This document shows, piece by piece, positions 10,932 through 19,631 of a stretch of DNA of 64,000 nucleotides (the stretch's first letter is position 1; each line of letters opens with the position of its first letter). A program made the position numbers and the translations under genes. Origin of the DNA: Ottowia sp. (lineage in GTDB: Bacteria > Pseudomonadota > Gammaproteobacteria > Burkholderiales > Burkholderiaceae_C); NCBI GenBank assembly GCA_023228705.1, contig JALOAS010000003.1, positions 1 through 64,000 of the forward strand, in the 5' to 3' direction. The notes below the pieces were generated by a model. It did no database searches, was not told the DNA's origin, and was given only the letters and a program-made list of their open reading frames with translations.

Positions 10932-12134
10932 CTACCTTACCACGTCCACGTCCAGCCCCTCGCTGCGCAGGCGCGCAAGCAGCTCGCTGACGTGGTCGTG
11001 GCCACGGGTCTGCAGGGTCATCTCTATCTCCACGTTTCGGGCCGCCAGCAGGGTAAATGCCCGCTGGTGATGCACGCTGTCGACGTTGGCGCCGCATTCG
11101 GCGACCAGCGCCGTGATCCGCGCCAATGAGCCGGGGACGTCGCGCGTTTTCACGAGGATGCGCGTGAGCCGGCCCGAGCGCGCCATGCCGCGTTCGATGA
11201 TGGACGCCAGCAGCATGGGGTCGATGTTGCCGCCGGACAGCACCATGCCGACCTTCTTGCCGGCAAAAAGTTCCTTGCGCGTCAGCACCGCGGCCAGCGC
11301 GGCCGCGCCGGCGCCTTCGACCAGGGTCTTCTCGATCTCCAGGAACAGAACGATGGCCTGCTCGACGTCGCCCTCGTCGACCAGCAGCCAGTCATCGACG
11401 CGCTTGCGCACGACTTCGGCGCACAGCTTGCCCGGCGCGCCGACGGCAATGCCCTCGGCAATGCTGCTCACGCCCTGCTGCAAGTGGGTCCCGGTCATGA
11501 GGTTGACCATGGCCGGAAAGCGGCGCGTCTGCACGCCCACCATCCTGATGTCCGGCCGCATCGCCTTGGCAGCTGTGGCGATGCCGGCCATGAGTCCGCC
11601 GCCACCCACTGGCACCACCAGCACGTCCAGGTCCGGCACGGCCTGCAGCATCTCCAGGCCTATGGTGCCCTGGCCGGCCATGATGGCCAGGTCATCGTAG
11701 GGATGGACAAAGACCAGGTCGTGCCGGGTGGCCAGTTCCTGCGCATGCGCGTGCGCGGCTTCCAGCGTGTCGCCGTGCAGGATGACGCGGGCGCCGAAAT
11801 TGCGCGTGCTGGCAACCTTCACCCCCGGCGTGAACGTGGGCATGACGATGGTGGTCGGAATGCCCAGCCGCTGCGCATGGTAGGCCACGCCCTGCGAATG
11901 GTTGCCCGCGCTCATGGCCACCACGCCGCGCCTGCGCTCGGCGTCGCTGAGCTGCGCCAGCTTGTTGTAGGCGCCGCGTTCCTTGAACGTGGCGGTGAAC
12001 TGCAGGTTCTCGAACTTCAGGAAGATACGCGCCCCGGCCAGCTGCGACAGCGTGCGCGACTCGACGCAGGGGGTGGGCACGATCTGGCCGCGCAGGCGCT
12101 CGGCGGCGGCGTGGATGTCGGAAAGTTCTAGCAT
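10932..12134 (-). CDS. Threonine ammonia-lyase (threonine dehydratase), ACT-domain form
   Basis: This PLP enzyme deaminates threonine (and serine) to 2-oxobutanoate. The 400-residue product has the PLP lysine in FTATFKERGAYNKL (about residue 50), SAGNHSQGVA for cofactor phosphate and substrate contacts, the PVGGGGLMAGI phosphate-binding loop and SGGN near residue 310. A C-terminal ACT-like domain (VPGSLARITALVAECGANVDSVHHQRAF) follows. Length and the single short ACT domain match the catabolic TdcB-like/IlvA1 class rather than the 500-residue biosynthetic IlvA. The ATG at 12134 is preferred over a TTG 21 bases upstream. It lies 56 bases after the PACE transporter gene on the same strand. Confidence 0.9.
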   Translation of the reverse strand: MLELSDIHAAAERLRGQIVPTPCVESRTLSQLAGARIFLKFENLQFTATFKERGAYNKLAQLSDAERRRGVVAMSAGNHSQGVAYHAQRLGIPTTIVMPTFTPGVKVASTRNFGARVILHGDTLEAAHAHAQELATRHDLVFVHPYDDLAIMAGQGTIGLEMLQAVPDLDVLVVPVGGGGLMAGIATAAKAMRPDIRMVGVQTRRFPAMVNLMTGTHLQQGVSSIAEGIAVGAPGKLCAEVVRKRVDDWLLVDEGDVEQAIVLFLEIEKTLVEGAGAAALAAVLTRKELFAGKKVGMVLSGGNIDPMLLASIIERGMARSGRLTRILVKTRDVPGSLARITALVAECGANVDSVHHQRAFTLLAARNVEIEMTLQTRGHDHVSELLARLRSEGLDVDVVR

Positions 12135-12190
12135 GTCATGCGGGGGCTTGGGCAACGGAGGAAGGGCGCCGGAACCCGCCAGCTCCTGCT

Positions 12191-12637
12191 TCAGGCCGCG
12201 GCGGACGGCAGGCCAAACAGCTGGTCAAACGCCCAGGTGAATACAAAGGTGTACATGAGAAAGAACAGGAGCAGGCCCAGGTCCAGCAGCAACGCCTGCC
12301 ACAGGCTGACGCCCAGCATCCAGGCCATGAACGGCACCAGCAGGAAGGCAAGCCCGCCTTCGAAACCCAGCGCGTGAGCCACGCGCCGCGCCCCGCTGCG
12401 CCCGCGCACCGGCTGCCGGGCTTCCCAGCGCTCGAACAGCGCGTTGAAAATGTAATTCCAGGTCACGGCAATGGTCGAGCTGCCTATGGCCACGGCGCTT
12501 GCCGTTCCGGCGCCGCGGTCGGCTGCGATGAACGCCAGCATGACGATGAGGATGGCCAGGATCTCGTAGACTCCCACAAAGATGATACGTCGCCAGGGAC
12601 CCTGCAGCGACAGCAAAAGTGCCTGCTCCTTGCGCAT
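12191..12637 (-). CDS. PACE-family efflux transporter (bacterial transmembrane pair protein)
   Basis: This small inner-membrane exporter of 148 residues has four hydrophobic segments arranged as two repeated pairs. The first pair carries SLQGPWRRIIFVGVYEI (about residues 10-26) and TWNYIFNALFERWEARQ (near 70); the second carries LGFEGGLAFLLVPFMAW and YTFVFTWAFDQLF. These are the conserved positions of the PACE family, whose best studied member AceI exports chlorhexidine and short diamines such as cadaverine and putrescine. The gene is divergent from an Arg/Lys/Orn decarboxylase that would make such diamines, which suggests a polyamine-export role here. The start at 12637 begins MRKEQALLLSLQGP. 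Confidence 0.88.
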   Translation of the reverse strand: MRKEQALLLSLQGPWRRIIFVGVYEILAILIVMLAFIAADRGAGTASAVAIGSSTIAVTWNYIFNALFERWEARQPVRGRSGARRVAHALGFEGGLAFLLVPFMAWMLGVSLWQALLLDLGLLLFFLMYTFVFTWAFDQLFGLPSAAA

Positions 12638-12825
12638 GGGCGCAACTATACCTTTGCCTTCCCCGTCCCGTGCCGACGGCGTGCAGCTGCGCGGCCGGCG
12701 CCGGCTGGTCCGTGGGCACCATAGAATTTTGCTTCCCGTCGGTACCACCGGCTTGACTTGGTGCCGGCCGCCTGCATGTTGCAGGTCCCGCGCTGCGTCG
12801 CGTCCCTTGTTCAGGTTTGAGCTCC

Positions 12826-15114
12826 ATGGCCATGAAATTCCGCTTTCCCATAGTCATCATCGACGAGGACTACCAGGCTGACAACAGCTCGGGTCTCGGC
12901 ATACGCGCGCTGGCACGGGCCATAGAAGAAGAGGGGTTTGAAATCATAGGGACGACCAGCTATGGCGACCTGGCGCAGTTTGCGCAGCAGCAAAGCCGGG
13001 CCAGCGCGTTCATCCTGTCCATAGACGACGAGGAAATCGGCGATGAGCCGGATCCCGGGCCGGCCGTGGCCGAGCTGCGCGACTTCATCCAGAAGGTGCG
13101 CAGCAAGAACGAAGAGGTGCCGATCTACCTGTACGGCGAAACCAAGACCAGCCGGCACCTGCCCAACGACGTGCTGCGCGAGCTGCACGGGTTCATCCAC
13201 ATGTTCGAGGACACGCCGGACTTCGTGGCGCGGCACATCATTCGCGAGGCCAAGAACTATCTGGAGGGCATAAAGCCGCCCTTTTTCAAGGCGCTGCTGG
13301 ACTACGCCGCCGACGGCTCGTATTCCTGGCACTGCCCGGGCCACTCTGGCGGCGTCGCGTTCCTGAAGTCGCCGATCGGGCAGATGTACCACCAGTTCTA
13401 CGGCGAGAACATGCTGCGCGCCGACGTCTGCAACTCGGTGGAGGAGCTGGGCCAGCTGCTGGACCACGACGGCGCGGTGGGGCAGAGCGAGCGCAATGCG
13501 GCGCGCATCTTCAATGCCGATCACTGTTTCTTCGTGACCAACGGCACCAGCACGTCCAACAAGATGGTCTGGCACCACGTGGTAGCGCCGGGCGACGTGG
13601 TGGTGGTCGACCGCAACTGCCACAAGAGCATCCTGCACGCCATCATCATGACCGGCGCCATCCCGGTGTTCCTGCGCCCCACGCGCAATCACTTTGGCAT
13701 CATCGGGCCCATTCCCAAGAGCCAGTTCACGCGCGCGGCCATCCGCGCCAAGATCCGCGCCAACCCGCTGCTGCGGCACCTGGACGCGGACCAGGTGCAG
13801 CCGCGCATCCTGTCGCTGACGCAGTCCACGTACGACGGCGTCATATACAACACGGAGACGATCAAGAAGCAGCTTGACGGCTACGTCGGGTCGCTGCACT
13901 TTGACGAGGCGTGGATCCCGCACGCGGCCTGCCATCCGTTTTATGGCAGCTACCACGCCATGGGCAAGAATCGCGTGCGCCCCAAGGAAGCCGTGGTTTA
14001 CGCCACCCAGTCCATCCACAAGCTGCTGGCCGGCATCAGCCAGGCGAGCCAGGTGCTGGTACAGGACTCGCAGCACGTCAAGCTGGACCGCTACCTGTTC
14101 AACGAGGCGTACCTGATGCACGCCTCGACCAGCCCGCAGTACAGCATCATCGCCAGCTGCGACGTGGCCGCGGCCATGATGGAGCCGCCCGGCGGCAGCA
14201 CCATGGTGGCCGAGAGCCTGCTTGAGTCCATGGACTTCCGGCGCGCCATGCGCAAGGTGGAGCAGGACTATGGCGCCGACAGCTGGTGGTTCAAGGTCTG
14301 GGGCCCCGACGCCCTGGTTGAGGAGGACATAGGCGAGGCGGCCGACTGGGTCATCCAGGCGAGCCGGGCGCAGGCCAAGACCTGGCACGGCTTTGGCAAG
14401 GTGGCGGCCGGGTTCAACATGCTGGACCCCATCAAGGCGACGATTGTCACGCCGGGGCTCAACCTGGACGGCAAGTTCGACAAGACCGGCATCCCGGCCA
14501 GCATCGTCAGCAAGTATCTGGCCGAGCACGGGGTGGTGGTCGAGAAAACAGGCTTGTACAGCATCTTCATCATGTTTACCATCGGCATTACCAAGGGGCG
14601 ATGGAACACCCTGGTGGCCGACCTGCAACAGTTCAAGGACGACTATGACCGAAACCAGCCGTTGTGGCGCGTCATGCCCGAGTTCTGCGCCGGGAACCGG
14701 CGCTACGAGGGCATGGGGCTGCGCGACCTGTGCCAGCAGGTGCACGAGCTGTACGCGCGCTATGACATTGCGCGCCTGACCACCGACATGTACCTGTCCG
14801 AGCTCAAGCCGCGCATGGTGCCTGCCGATGCGTATGCCTGCATTGCCCGCAAGCAGGTGGAGCGCGTGCCGGTTGACGAACTGGAGGGGCGCGTGGCGAC
14901 CAGCCTCATCACGCCATACCCGCCCGGCATTCCGCTGCTGATCCCCGGCGAGGCATTCAACCGGAAGATCGTGGATTACCTCAAGTTTGCACGCGAGTTC
15001 TCAAGCGTCTGCCCCGGCTTTGAAACCGACATCCACGGCTTGGTAGAGTGGGAGGACGACGATGGGCAAAAGCGGTATTTTGCCGACTGCGTGGCCGAGC
15101 AAGCCCTTTCCTGA
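12826..15114 (+). CDS. Arginine/lysine/ornithine decarboxylase (fold type I, with wing domain)
   Basis: This PLP-dependent decarboxylase makes agmatine, cadaverine or putrescine and consumes a proton, as in acid resistance. The 762-residue product has an N-terminal response-regulator-like wing domain (FPIVIIDEDYQADNSSGLGIRALARAIEEEGFE), the PLP region SWHCPGHSGG near residue 170, VTNGTSTSNKMV near 240, the aspartate in LHFDEAWIPHA and the Schiff-base lysine in ATQSIHKLLAG. Length agrees with inducible LdcI/AdiA-type enzymes. Substrate choice cannot be fixed by eye. ATG codons at 12826 and 12832 are both possible. It is divergent from the PACE exporter, 188 bases away, and is followed by a small YdcH-like gene. 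Confidence 0.93.
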   Translation: MAMKFRFPIVIIDEDYQADNSSGLGIRALARAIEEEGFEIIGTTSYGDLAQFAQQQSRASAFILSIDDEEIGDEPDPGPAVAELRDFIQKVRSKNEEVPIYLYGETKTSRHLPNDVLRELHGFIHMFEDTPDFVARHIIREAKNYLEGIKPPFFKALLDYAADGSYSWHCPGHSGGVAFLKSPIGQMYHQFYGENMLRADVCNSVEELGQLLDHDGAVGQSERNAARIFNADHCFFVTNGTSTSNKMVWHHVVAPGDVVVVDRNCHKSILHAIIMTGAIPVFLRPTRNHFGIIGPIPKSQFTRAAIRAKIRANPLLRHLDADQVQPRILSLTQSTYDGVIYNTETIKKQLDGYVGSLHFDEAWIPHAACHPFYGSYHAMGKNRVRPKEAVVYATQSIHKLLAGISQASQVLVQDSQHVKLDRYLFNEAYLMHASTSPQYSIIASCDVAAAMMEPPGGSTMVAESLLESMDFRRAMRKVEQDYGADSWWFKVWGPDALVEEDIGEAADWVIQASRAQAKTWHGFGKVAAGFNMLDPIKATIVTPGLNLDGKFDKTGIPASIVSKYLAEHGVVVEKTGLYSIFIMFTIGITKGRWNTLVADLQQFKDDYDRNQPLWRVMPEFCAGNRRYEGMGLRDLCQQVHELYARYDIARLTTDMYLSELKPRMVPADAYACIARKQVERVPVDELEGRVATSLITPYPPGIPLLIPGEAFNRKIVDYLKFAREFSSVCPGFETDIHGLVEWEDDDGQKRYFADCVAEQALS

Positions 15115-15159
15115 CGAGGAGCCGCCTGTTGAATCCAGGAAGAGACAAAAGGAGAGTTC

Positions 15160-15384
15160 ATGTTTTCTGAATACAGCGACCTCATCGCCCGACTGAAGGT
15201 CGAGGGCACGCACCACCGCGCCTTGCACCTGATCGCCCGGCACGAGGAGCTGGACCAGCAAATCGCCGGCATGGAAGGGCGCAACGCCAGCATTTCGCAT
15301 GCGGAGATCGGCGCGCTGAAAAAGGAGAAGCTGCGCGTCAAGGACGAGTTGTACGCGCTGCTGCGCGAGCTGGCCAACGCCTGA
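15160..15384 (+). CDS. YdcH-like DUF465 protein
   Basis: This 74-residue, highly charged helical protein has the DUF465 pattern: DLIARLKVEGTHHRALHLIARHEELDQQIAGME, then ISHAEIGALKKEKLRVKDELYALL. The start at 15160 has an AAGGAG site eight bases upstream. It lies 45 bases after the decarboxylase on the same strand and may be co-transcribed with it. Members of the family form short antiparallel coiled coils; their function is unknown. Confidence 0.85.
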   Translation: MFSEYSDLIARLKVEGTHHRALHLIARHEELDQQIAGMEGRNASISHAEIGALKKEKLRVKDELYALLRELANA

Positions 15385-15501
15385 ACTGCCTTGACCTCAT
15401 GCCCCACGCCGGACCAGCGGCCGGCGCGGCTGCCCCGGCAGCAAGCCTGTTCCTTGTGGGGCTGGATGCGTCTGCCGACGCCTGCAGGCGCGGGGCGGTA
15501 T

Positions 15502-16305
15502 TCAGTCGACCATATCGGCAGACAGCCCGGCAGTCTGGCTGAAACCGGCATCCACGTAAGTGATCTCGGCCGTCACGCCGGCAGCAAGATCGGAGAGCAG
15601 GAACGCGGCCACGTTGCCCACGTCGTCTATGGTCACGTTGCGCCGCAGCGGCGCCGCCTGCGCCACGTAGCCCAGCAACTTGCCAAAGTCCCTGATGCCG
15701 CTGGCGGCCAGCGTCCGGATGGGGCCGGCGCTGATGGCGTTGACGCGGATGCCGCGGCTGCCCAGCGCCTCGGCCAGGTAGCGCACGCTGGCTTCCAGCG
15801 ACGCCTTGGCCAGTCCCATGGTGTTGTAGTTGGGGATGCTGCGCAGCGCGCCCAGGTAGGTCATGGTCAGCAGCGCCGCGCGGTCGCTGAGGTGGGGCAG
15901 CGCCGCCTTGGCCATGGCGGCAAAGCTGTACGCGCTGATGTCGTGCGCAATGCGATAATTTTCCCGGCTCAGGCCGTCAAGGAAATTGCCGGCGATGGCT
16001 TCGCGCGGCGCAAAGCCGATGGCGTGCACGAATCCGTCAAACTGCGGCCAGGCCTGGGCCAGGTCGCGGAACATGGCGTCTATCTGCTCGTCGCTGCCCA
16101 CGTCGCAGTCAAAGAGCAGGTCCGAGTCAAAATCCGCAGCCAGGCCGGCGATGCGGTCCCGGAAGCGCTCGCCCACGTAGCTGAACGCAAGCTCGGCACC
16201 CTGCGCATGGCAGGCCCGGGCAATACCATAGGCGATTGAGCGATTGGACAGGACGCCGCTGATGAGCAGCTTCTTGCCTGCCAGAAATCCAGTTTTGTCT
16301 GTCAT
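15502..16305 (-). CDS. fabI: Enoyl-[acyl-carrier-protein] reductase (NADH) FabI
   Basis: FabI performs the last reduction of each fatty-acid elongation cycle. The 267-residue short-chain-dehydrogenase-like protein has GVLSNRSIAYGIARAC at its N-terminus (the FabI form of the nucleotide loop), HAIGFAPREAI, the catalytic Tyr-X6-Lys as YNTMGLAKASLEASVRYLA (about residues 156-163) and RVNAISAGPIRTLAASGI. The ATG at 16305 (MTDKTGF) gives the family's normal N-terminus and has GGGAG upstream. Its start overlaps by two bases the divergent start proposed for the yejA-like gene. Confidence 0.95.
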   Translation of the reverse strand: MTDKTGFLAGKKLLISGVLSNRSIAYGIARACHAQGAELAFSYVGERFRDRIAGLAADFDSDLLFDCDVGSDEQIDAMFRDLAQAWPQFDGFVHAIGFAPREAIAGNFLDGLSRENYRIAHDISAYSFAAMAKAALPHLSDRAALLTMTYLGALRSIPNYNTMGLAKASLEASVRYLAEALGSRGIRVNAISAGPIRTLAASGIRDFGKLLGYVAQAAPLRRNVTIDDVGNVAAFLLSDLAAGVTAEITYVDAGFSQTAGLSADMVD

Positions 16306-18163
16306 GCATTTTTCTCCCGGTGGATCCTTCGCGAGGCATTGTCGCACGTGCATTTGGCTGCTCATGGCGGCGCTTCTGGCGCTGGCGACGCCGGCGGCCT
16401 GGGCGGCGCACGGCTACGTGCTGTGGGGCGAGCTCAAGTACCCGGCCGGATTCGAGCACTTTGACTACGTCAACGCCGATGCGCCCAAGGGCGGGGAGAT
16501 CCGGCTGGTTGGCAACTCGCGGGCGTCTGCATTTGACAAGTTCAATCCGTTCACCATGAAGGGCAGCGCACCCACGTACCTGACGGACCTGATGTTTGAC
16601 ACGCTGCTGACCGGCTCGCTGGACGAGCTGGGCAGCGGCTACGGGTTGCTGGCCGAAGACGTGCAGGTGGCTGCCGACGGCCTCTCGGCCACGTTCACGA
16701 TCCGCCCGCAAGCGCGGTTCCACAATGGCGACCCGGTGCGCGCGGAAGACGTCAAGTACACGTTTGACACGCTGGTGGGCCCGTACGTCATTCCCGGCTA
16801 CCGGACCATCCTCATCGACGTGGAAGGCGTTGACGTGCTGGCCGAGCGCAGCGTGCGGTTCCGCTTCGTGCAACCCAACCGCGAGCTTCCGCTGGTGGTG
16901 GGCGGCCTGCCCATCTTCAGCCACAAGTGGGGCGAGGGCAAGCCCTTTGACGAGGTGGTCACCGACGTGCCCATCGGTTCGGGCCCGTACCGGATCGACA
17001 CGGTCAAGTTTGGCAAGGACATCACCTTTGTGCGCGATCCCGACTACTGGGCGCGCGACCTCAACGTCAAGCGCGGGGTCAACAACTTTGACCGCGTCCA
17101 GATCAAGATCTACCGGGACAATACGGCGCGGCTGGAGGCGCTCAAGGCCGGCGAGTTTGACCTCATGGCGTTTTATTCGGCCGGCGACTGGGCGCGGCGC
17201 GTCGACGGCCGCAAGTTCCGCACCGGCGAGCTGGTCAAGGGTGAGTTCCCGCACAAGCTGCCCACCGGATTCCAGAGCTACGTGCTCAATACGCGGCGGC
17301 CCTTCCTGCAGGACCGGCGCGTGCGCGAAGCACTGGGGCTGGCCATCGATTTCCAGTGGATGAACCGGCAGATGTTCTACAACGCGTACCGGCGCGTGCG
17401 CGGCATCTTTGGCAACACGCCCTGCGAGTCCCACGGCCGTCCCGGCCCGCGCGAGCTGGCGCTGATGGAGCCGCTGCGCCAGTGGATCCCGCCGGAGGCG
17501 TTTGGTCCTGCGTTTGAGCCGCCCCGCACGGACCGGCCGGCCGATCCGGCCGTGGGCGGCCTGCGCGAGAACCTACGCAAGGCGCGTGACCTGCTGGAGG
17601 AAGCCGGCTGGACGGTGCGGGACGGCGCGCTGAAGAACGCCGCCGGGCAGCCGCTGGTGCTCGAGTACCTGGACAGCAGCGAGGGCGGCGTGCGCGTGGT
17701 CAGCGCCTGGATGCGCAACCTGGACAAGCTTGGCATCACGCTCAGATACCACGCCGTTGACTTTGCGCTGTACCAGCAGCGCCTGCAAACGTTTGACTTT
17801 GACGTGACGACCATTGCCTTCCCGGGCACGCCCAACCCCGGGCAGGAGTACGCGGACCTGTTTGGCAGCGAGGCCGCGGACACCGACGATTCAAGCAACC
17901 TGGCTGGCGTCAAGAACCCGGCAGTCGACACGCTGATTGCCGACATGGTCAGCGCCAAGACCGAGCCCGAGTACCGCGCGGCCTGCCGTGCGCTGGAGCG
18001 CGTCATTGCCTGGGGCTACTACATGTTGCCGCAGTGGTACAACCCGGTGCACCGGCTGGCGTACAACGCGTGGCGGCTGCGCAAGCCGCAGACGGTGCCG
18101 CCTTATTTCCAGGGCGAGAGCTGGGCCATGGAAACCTGGTGGGCCAGCGCCAGCCAGCGCTGA
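16304..18163 (+). CDS. yejA: Periplasmic peptide-binding protein, YejA-like (SBP family 5)
   Basis: This is an oligopeptide-binding lipid- or periplasm-located subunit for an ABC importer. The 619-residue product has a signal sequence (hydrophobic LLMAALLALATPAAWA, cleavage before AHGYVLWG), then LKYPAGFEHFDYVNADAPKGGEIRL and NPFTMKGSAP, both characteristic of YejA. The SBP_bac_5 core includes VRAEDVKYTFDTL and DIPIGSGPYRI-like sequence. The matching yejBEF genes begin at 21088, after two channel genes. The ATG at 16304 is used; a later ATG at 16364 would also leave a short signal peptide and would avoid overlap with fabI. YejABEF systems import peptides and peptide antibiotics such as microcin C. 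Confidence 0.88.
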   Translation: MHFSPGGSFARHCRTCIWLLMAALLALATPAAWAAHGYVLWGELKYPAGFEHFDYVNADAPKGGEIRLVGNSRASAFDKFNPFTMKGSAPTYLTDLMFDTLLTGSLDELGSGYGLLAEDVQVAADGLSATFTIRPQARFHNGDPVRAEDVKYTFDTLVGPYVIPGYRTILIDVEGVDVLAERSVRFRFVQPNRELPLVVGGLPIFSHKWGEGKPFDEVVTDVPIGSGPYRIDTVKFGKDITFVRDPDYWARDLNVKRGVNNFDRVQIKIYRDNTARLEALKAGEFDLMAFYSAGDWARRVDGRKFRTGELVKGEFPHKLPTGFQSYVLNTRRPFLQDRRVREALGLAIDFQWMNRQMFYNAYRRVRGIFGNTPCESHGRPGPRELALMEPLRQWIPPEAFGPAFEPPRTDRPADPAVGGLRENLRKARDLLEEAGWTVRDGALKNAAGQPLVLEYLDSSEGGVRVVSAWMRNLDKLGITLRYHAVDFALYQQRLQTFDFDVTTIAFPGTPNPGQEYADLFGSEAADTDDSSNLAGVKNPAVDTLIADMVSAKTEPEYRAACRALERVIAWGYYMLPQWYNPVHRLAYNAWRLRKPQTVPPYFQGESWAMETWWASASQR

Positions 18164-18380
18164 GTCGCGCGGCAGGGCGGTCCCGCAAGTGCCACAACAC
18201 GTCAAGCCCGGACTGCGGATGCGCGCGCGACGGACGCCAGACGCGGCCCATCCTGTTGCCCCGAGAGCCGGCCATCGGGGTGGTACGATCAATCCTCCTG
18301 ATGCCAAGGGCGTGAAGGCGCAGCTGGGAACCTGGATGCCAGCCAGCATGGCGCCCATCCGGCGGCGCGGCCCTGCCACC

Positions 18381-19595
18381 ATGAAAAAACCGCCGGCATT
18401 CCAGTTTCTCAGGATCCAGCTCCAGCGCCTGCACCACGCCGTGCATGGGCGCCTGTGGTTTCCGCACGTGCCGCTGGCGCTGCTGCTTGGCGCGGGCGGC
18501 GTGGGATTGCTGCACGCCGAGCTGGGCAGCACCTGGCAGCCGTTGCTGCGCAGCCTGCTCAGCGGTCACGCCGACCTGGATCCGGCGCTGCTTCCGCCGC
18601 TGCTGATCGGGCTGGCCACCGTGGTCATGGCGCTGGGCCTGCTGTTCCGCTCGCGACTGGCCTGGGTCATGGCCTTGCTGCTCGCTGCCACGGCGGCAGT
18701 CAGCATGCTGTTCGGGACGCACCGCAGCGGTCATGCGCTGCTGGTTTATTTCGTGCTCATGCTGGTGCTGCTGCTCATGGCGTGGCGGCAGTTCGACCAC
18801 GCCTCCATTGCCGCCAGCACGCTGTTTGCGCTGACCTCGGTCGTCATGCTGCTGCTGTACGCAACGTTTGGCATCTACTACCTCGGGCCGGAATTCACCC
18901 CGCCCGTGGCCGACCTGGTCACTGCCTTCTATCTTGCGATCGTCACCATGACAACGGTCGGCTATGGCGACATCTCGCCCGTCACGGCCGAATCCCGGCT
19001 GTTCACCGTCTCGGTCATCATCCTGGGCGTGGCCGTGTTTGCCACGGCGCTGACCGCCGTGATTGCGCCCATGGTCAGCCACAGCCTGCAACGCATCGTC
19101 AGCCGCGAGGGAAAGCGCATGAAACGTGAAAATCACTTTGTCGTCATCGGCAACTCGCCGCTGGCGGTCAACACCTGCCGCGAGCTGGCACGGCGCGGCC
19201 AGCCGGTGACGCGCGTGCTGAGGCAGTTGCCCGAGGACAGCGCGGAACCGCGTTTTGATGCCGTTGCCGGCGACCCGGGCAATGTCGACGTGCTGCGCCA
19301 GGCCGGCGCCGACAAGGCCATCGCGGTGCTTGCCATGCTGGACGACGACTCGGAAAATGCCTTTGCCATCCTGGCCGCGCGCGAGCTGGGCGGCGGTGCG
19401 CGCACGGTTGCCGCGGTCAATGATTCGCAGCACCTGGGCCGCATCAAGCTGGTGCAGCCGGACGTGATCATTGCACCGCAGATTCTCGGGGGCGAGCTGG
19501 CGGCCATGCTCCTGTGCGGCGAGGATGTGTCGTCCGAATACGTCATGCAGCGCGTGTTCCAGACCATTGCCGAGCCGGGCGATGCTGCTGCATGA
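18381..19595 (+). CDS. kch: Voltage-gated-type potassium channel with RCK (TrkA-N) domain
   Basis: This inner-membrane K+ channel has 404 residues. Six hydrophobic segments occupy roughly residues 25-250. The pore helix and selectivity filter TMTTVGYGDISP lie near residues 188-199. After GKRMKRENHFVVIGNSPLAVNTCREL (about 250) comes a Rossmann-type RCK domain with the acidic DDDSENAF stretch, which binds nucleotides or ions to gate the pore. No S4-like series of regularly spaced arginines is obvious, so voltage sensing is uncertain. The ATG at 18381 starts MKKPPAFQF. It lies between yejA and mscS; the 217 bases before it hold no gene. Confidence 0.88.
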   Translation: MKKPPAFQFLRIQLQRLHHAVHGRLWFPHVPLALLLGAGGVGLLHAELGSTWQPLLRSLLSGHADLDPALLPPLLIGLATVVMALGLLFRSRLAWVMALLLAATAAVSMLFGTHRSGHALLVYFVLMLVLLLMAWRQFDHASIAASTLFALTSVVMLLLYATFGIYYLGPEFTPPVADLVTAFYLAIVTMTTVGYGDISPVTAESRLFTVSVIILGVAVFATALTAVIAPMVSHSLQRIVSREGKRMKRENHFVVIGNSPLAVNTCRELARRGQPVTRVLRQLPEDSAEPRFDAVAGDPGNVDVLRQAGADKAIAVLAMLDDDSENAFAILAARELGGGARTVAAVNDSQHLGRIKLVQPDVIIAPQILGGELAAMLLCGEDVSSEYVMQRVFQTIAEPGDAAA

Positions 19596-19631
19596 TGTGG
19601 CGTTTTGATCTTTGACGGAGGTGAGTGGTTC

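Noticed and set aside
12645..12650. TATAGT on the minus strand right before the PACE start as a leaderless promoter
   Set aside because: The -35 position reads GCACGG, so support is too weak.
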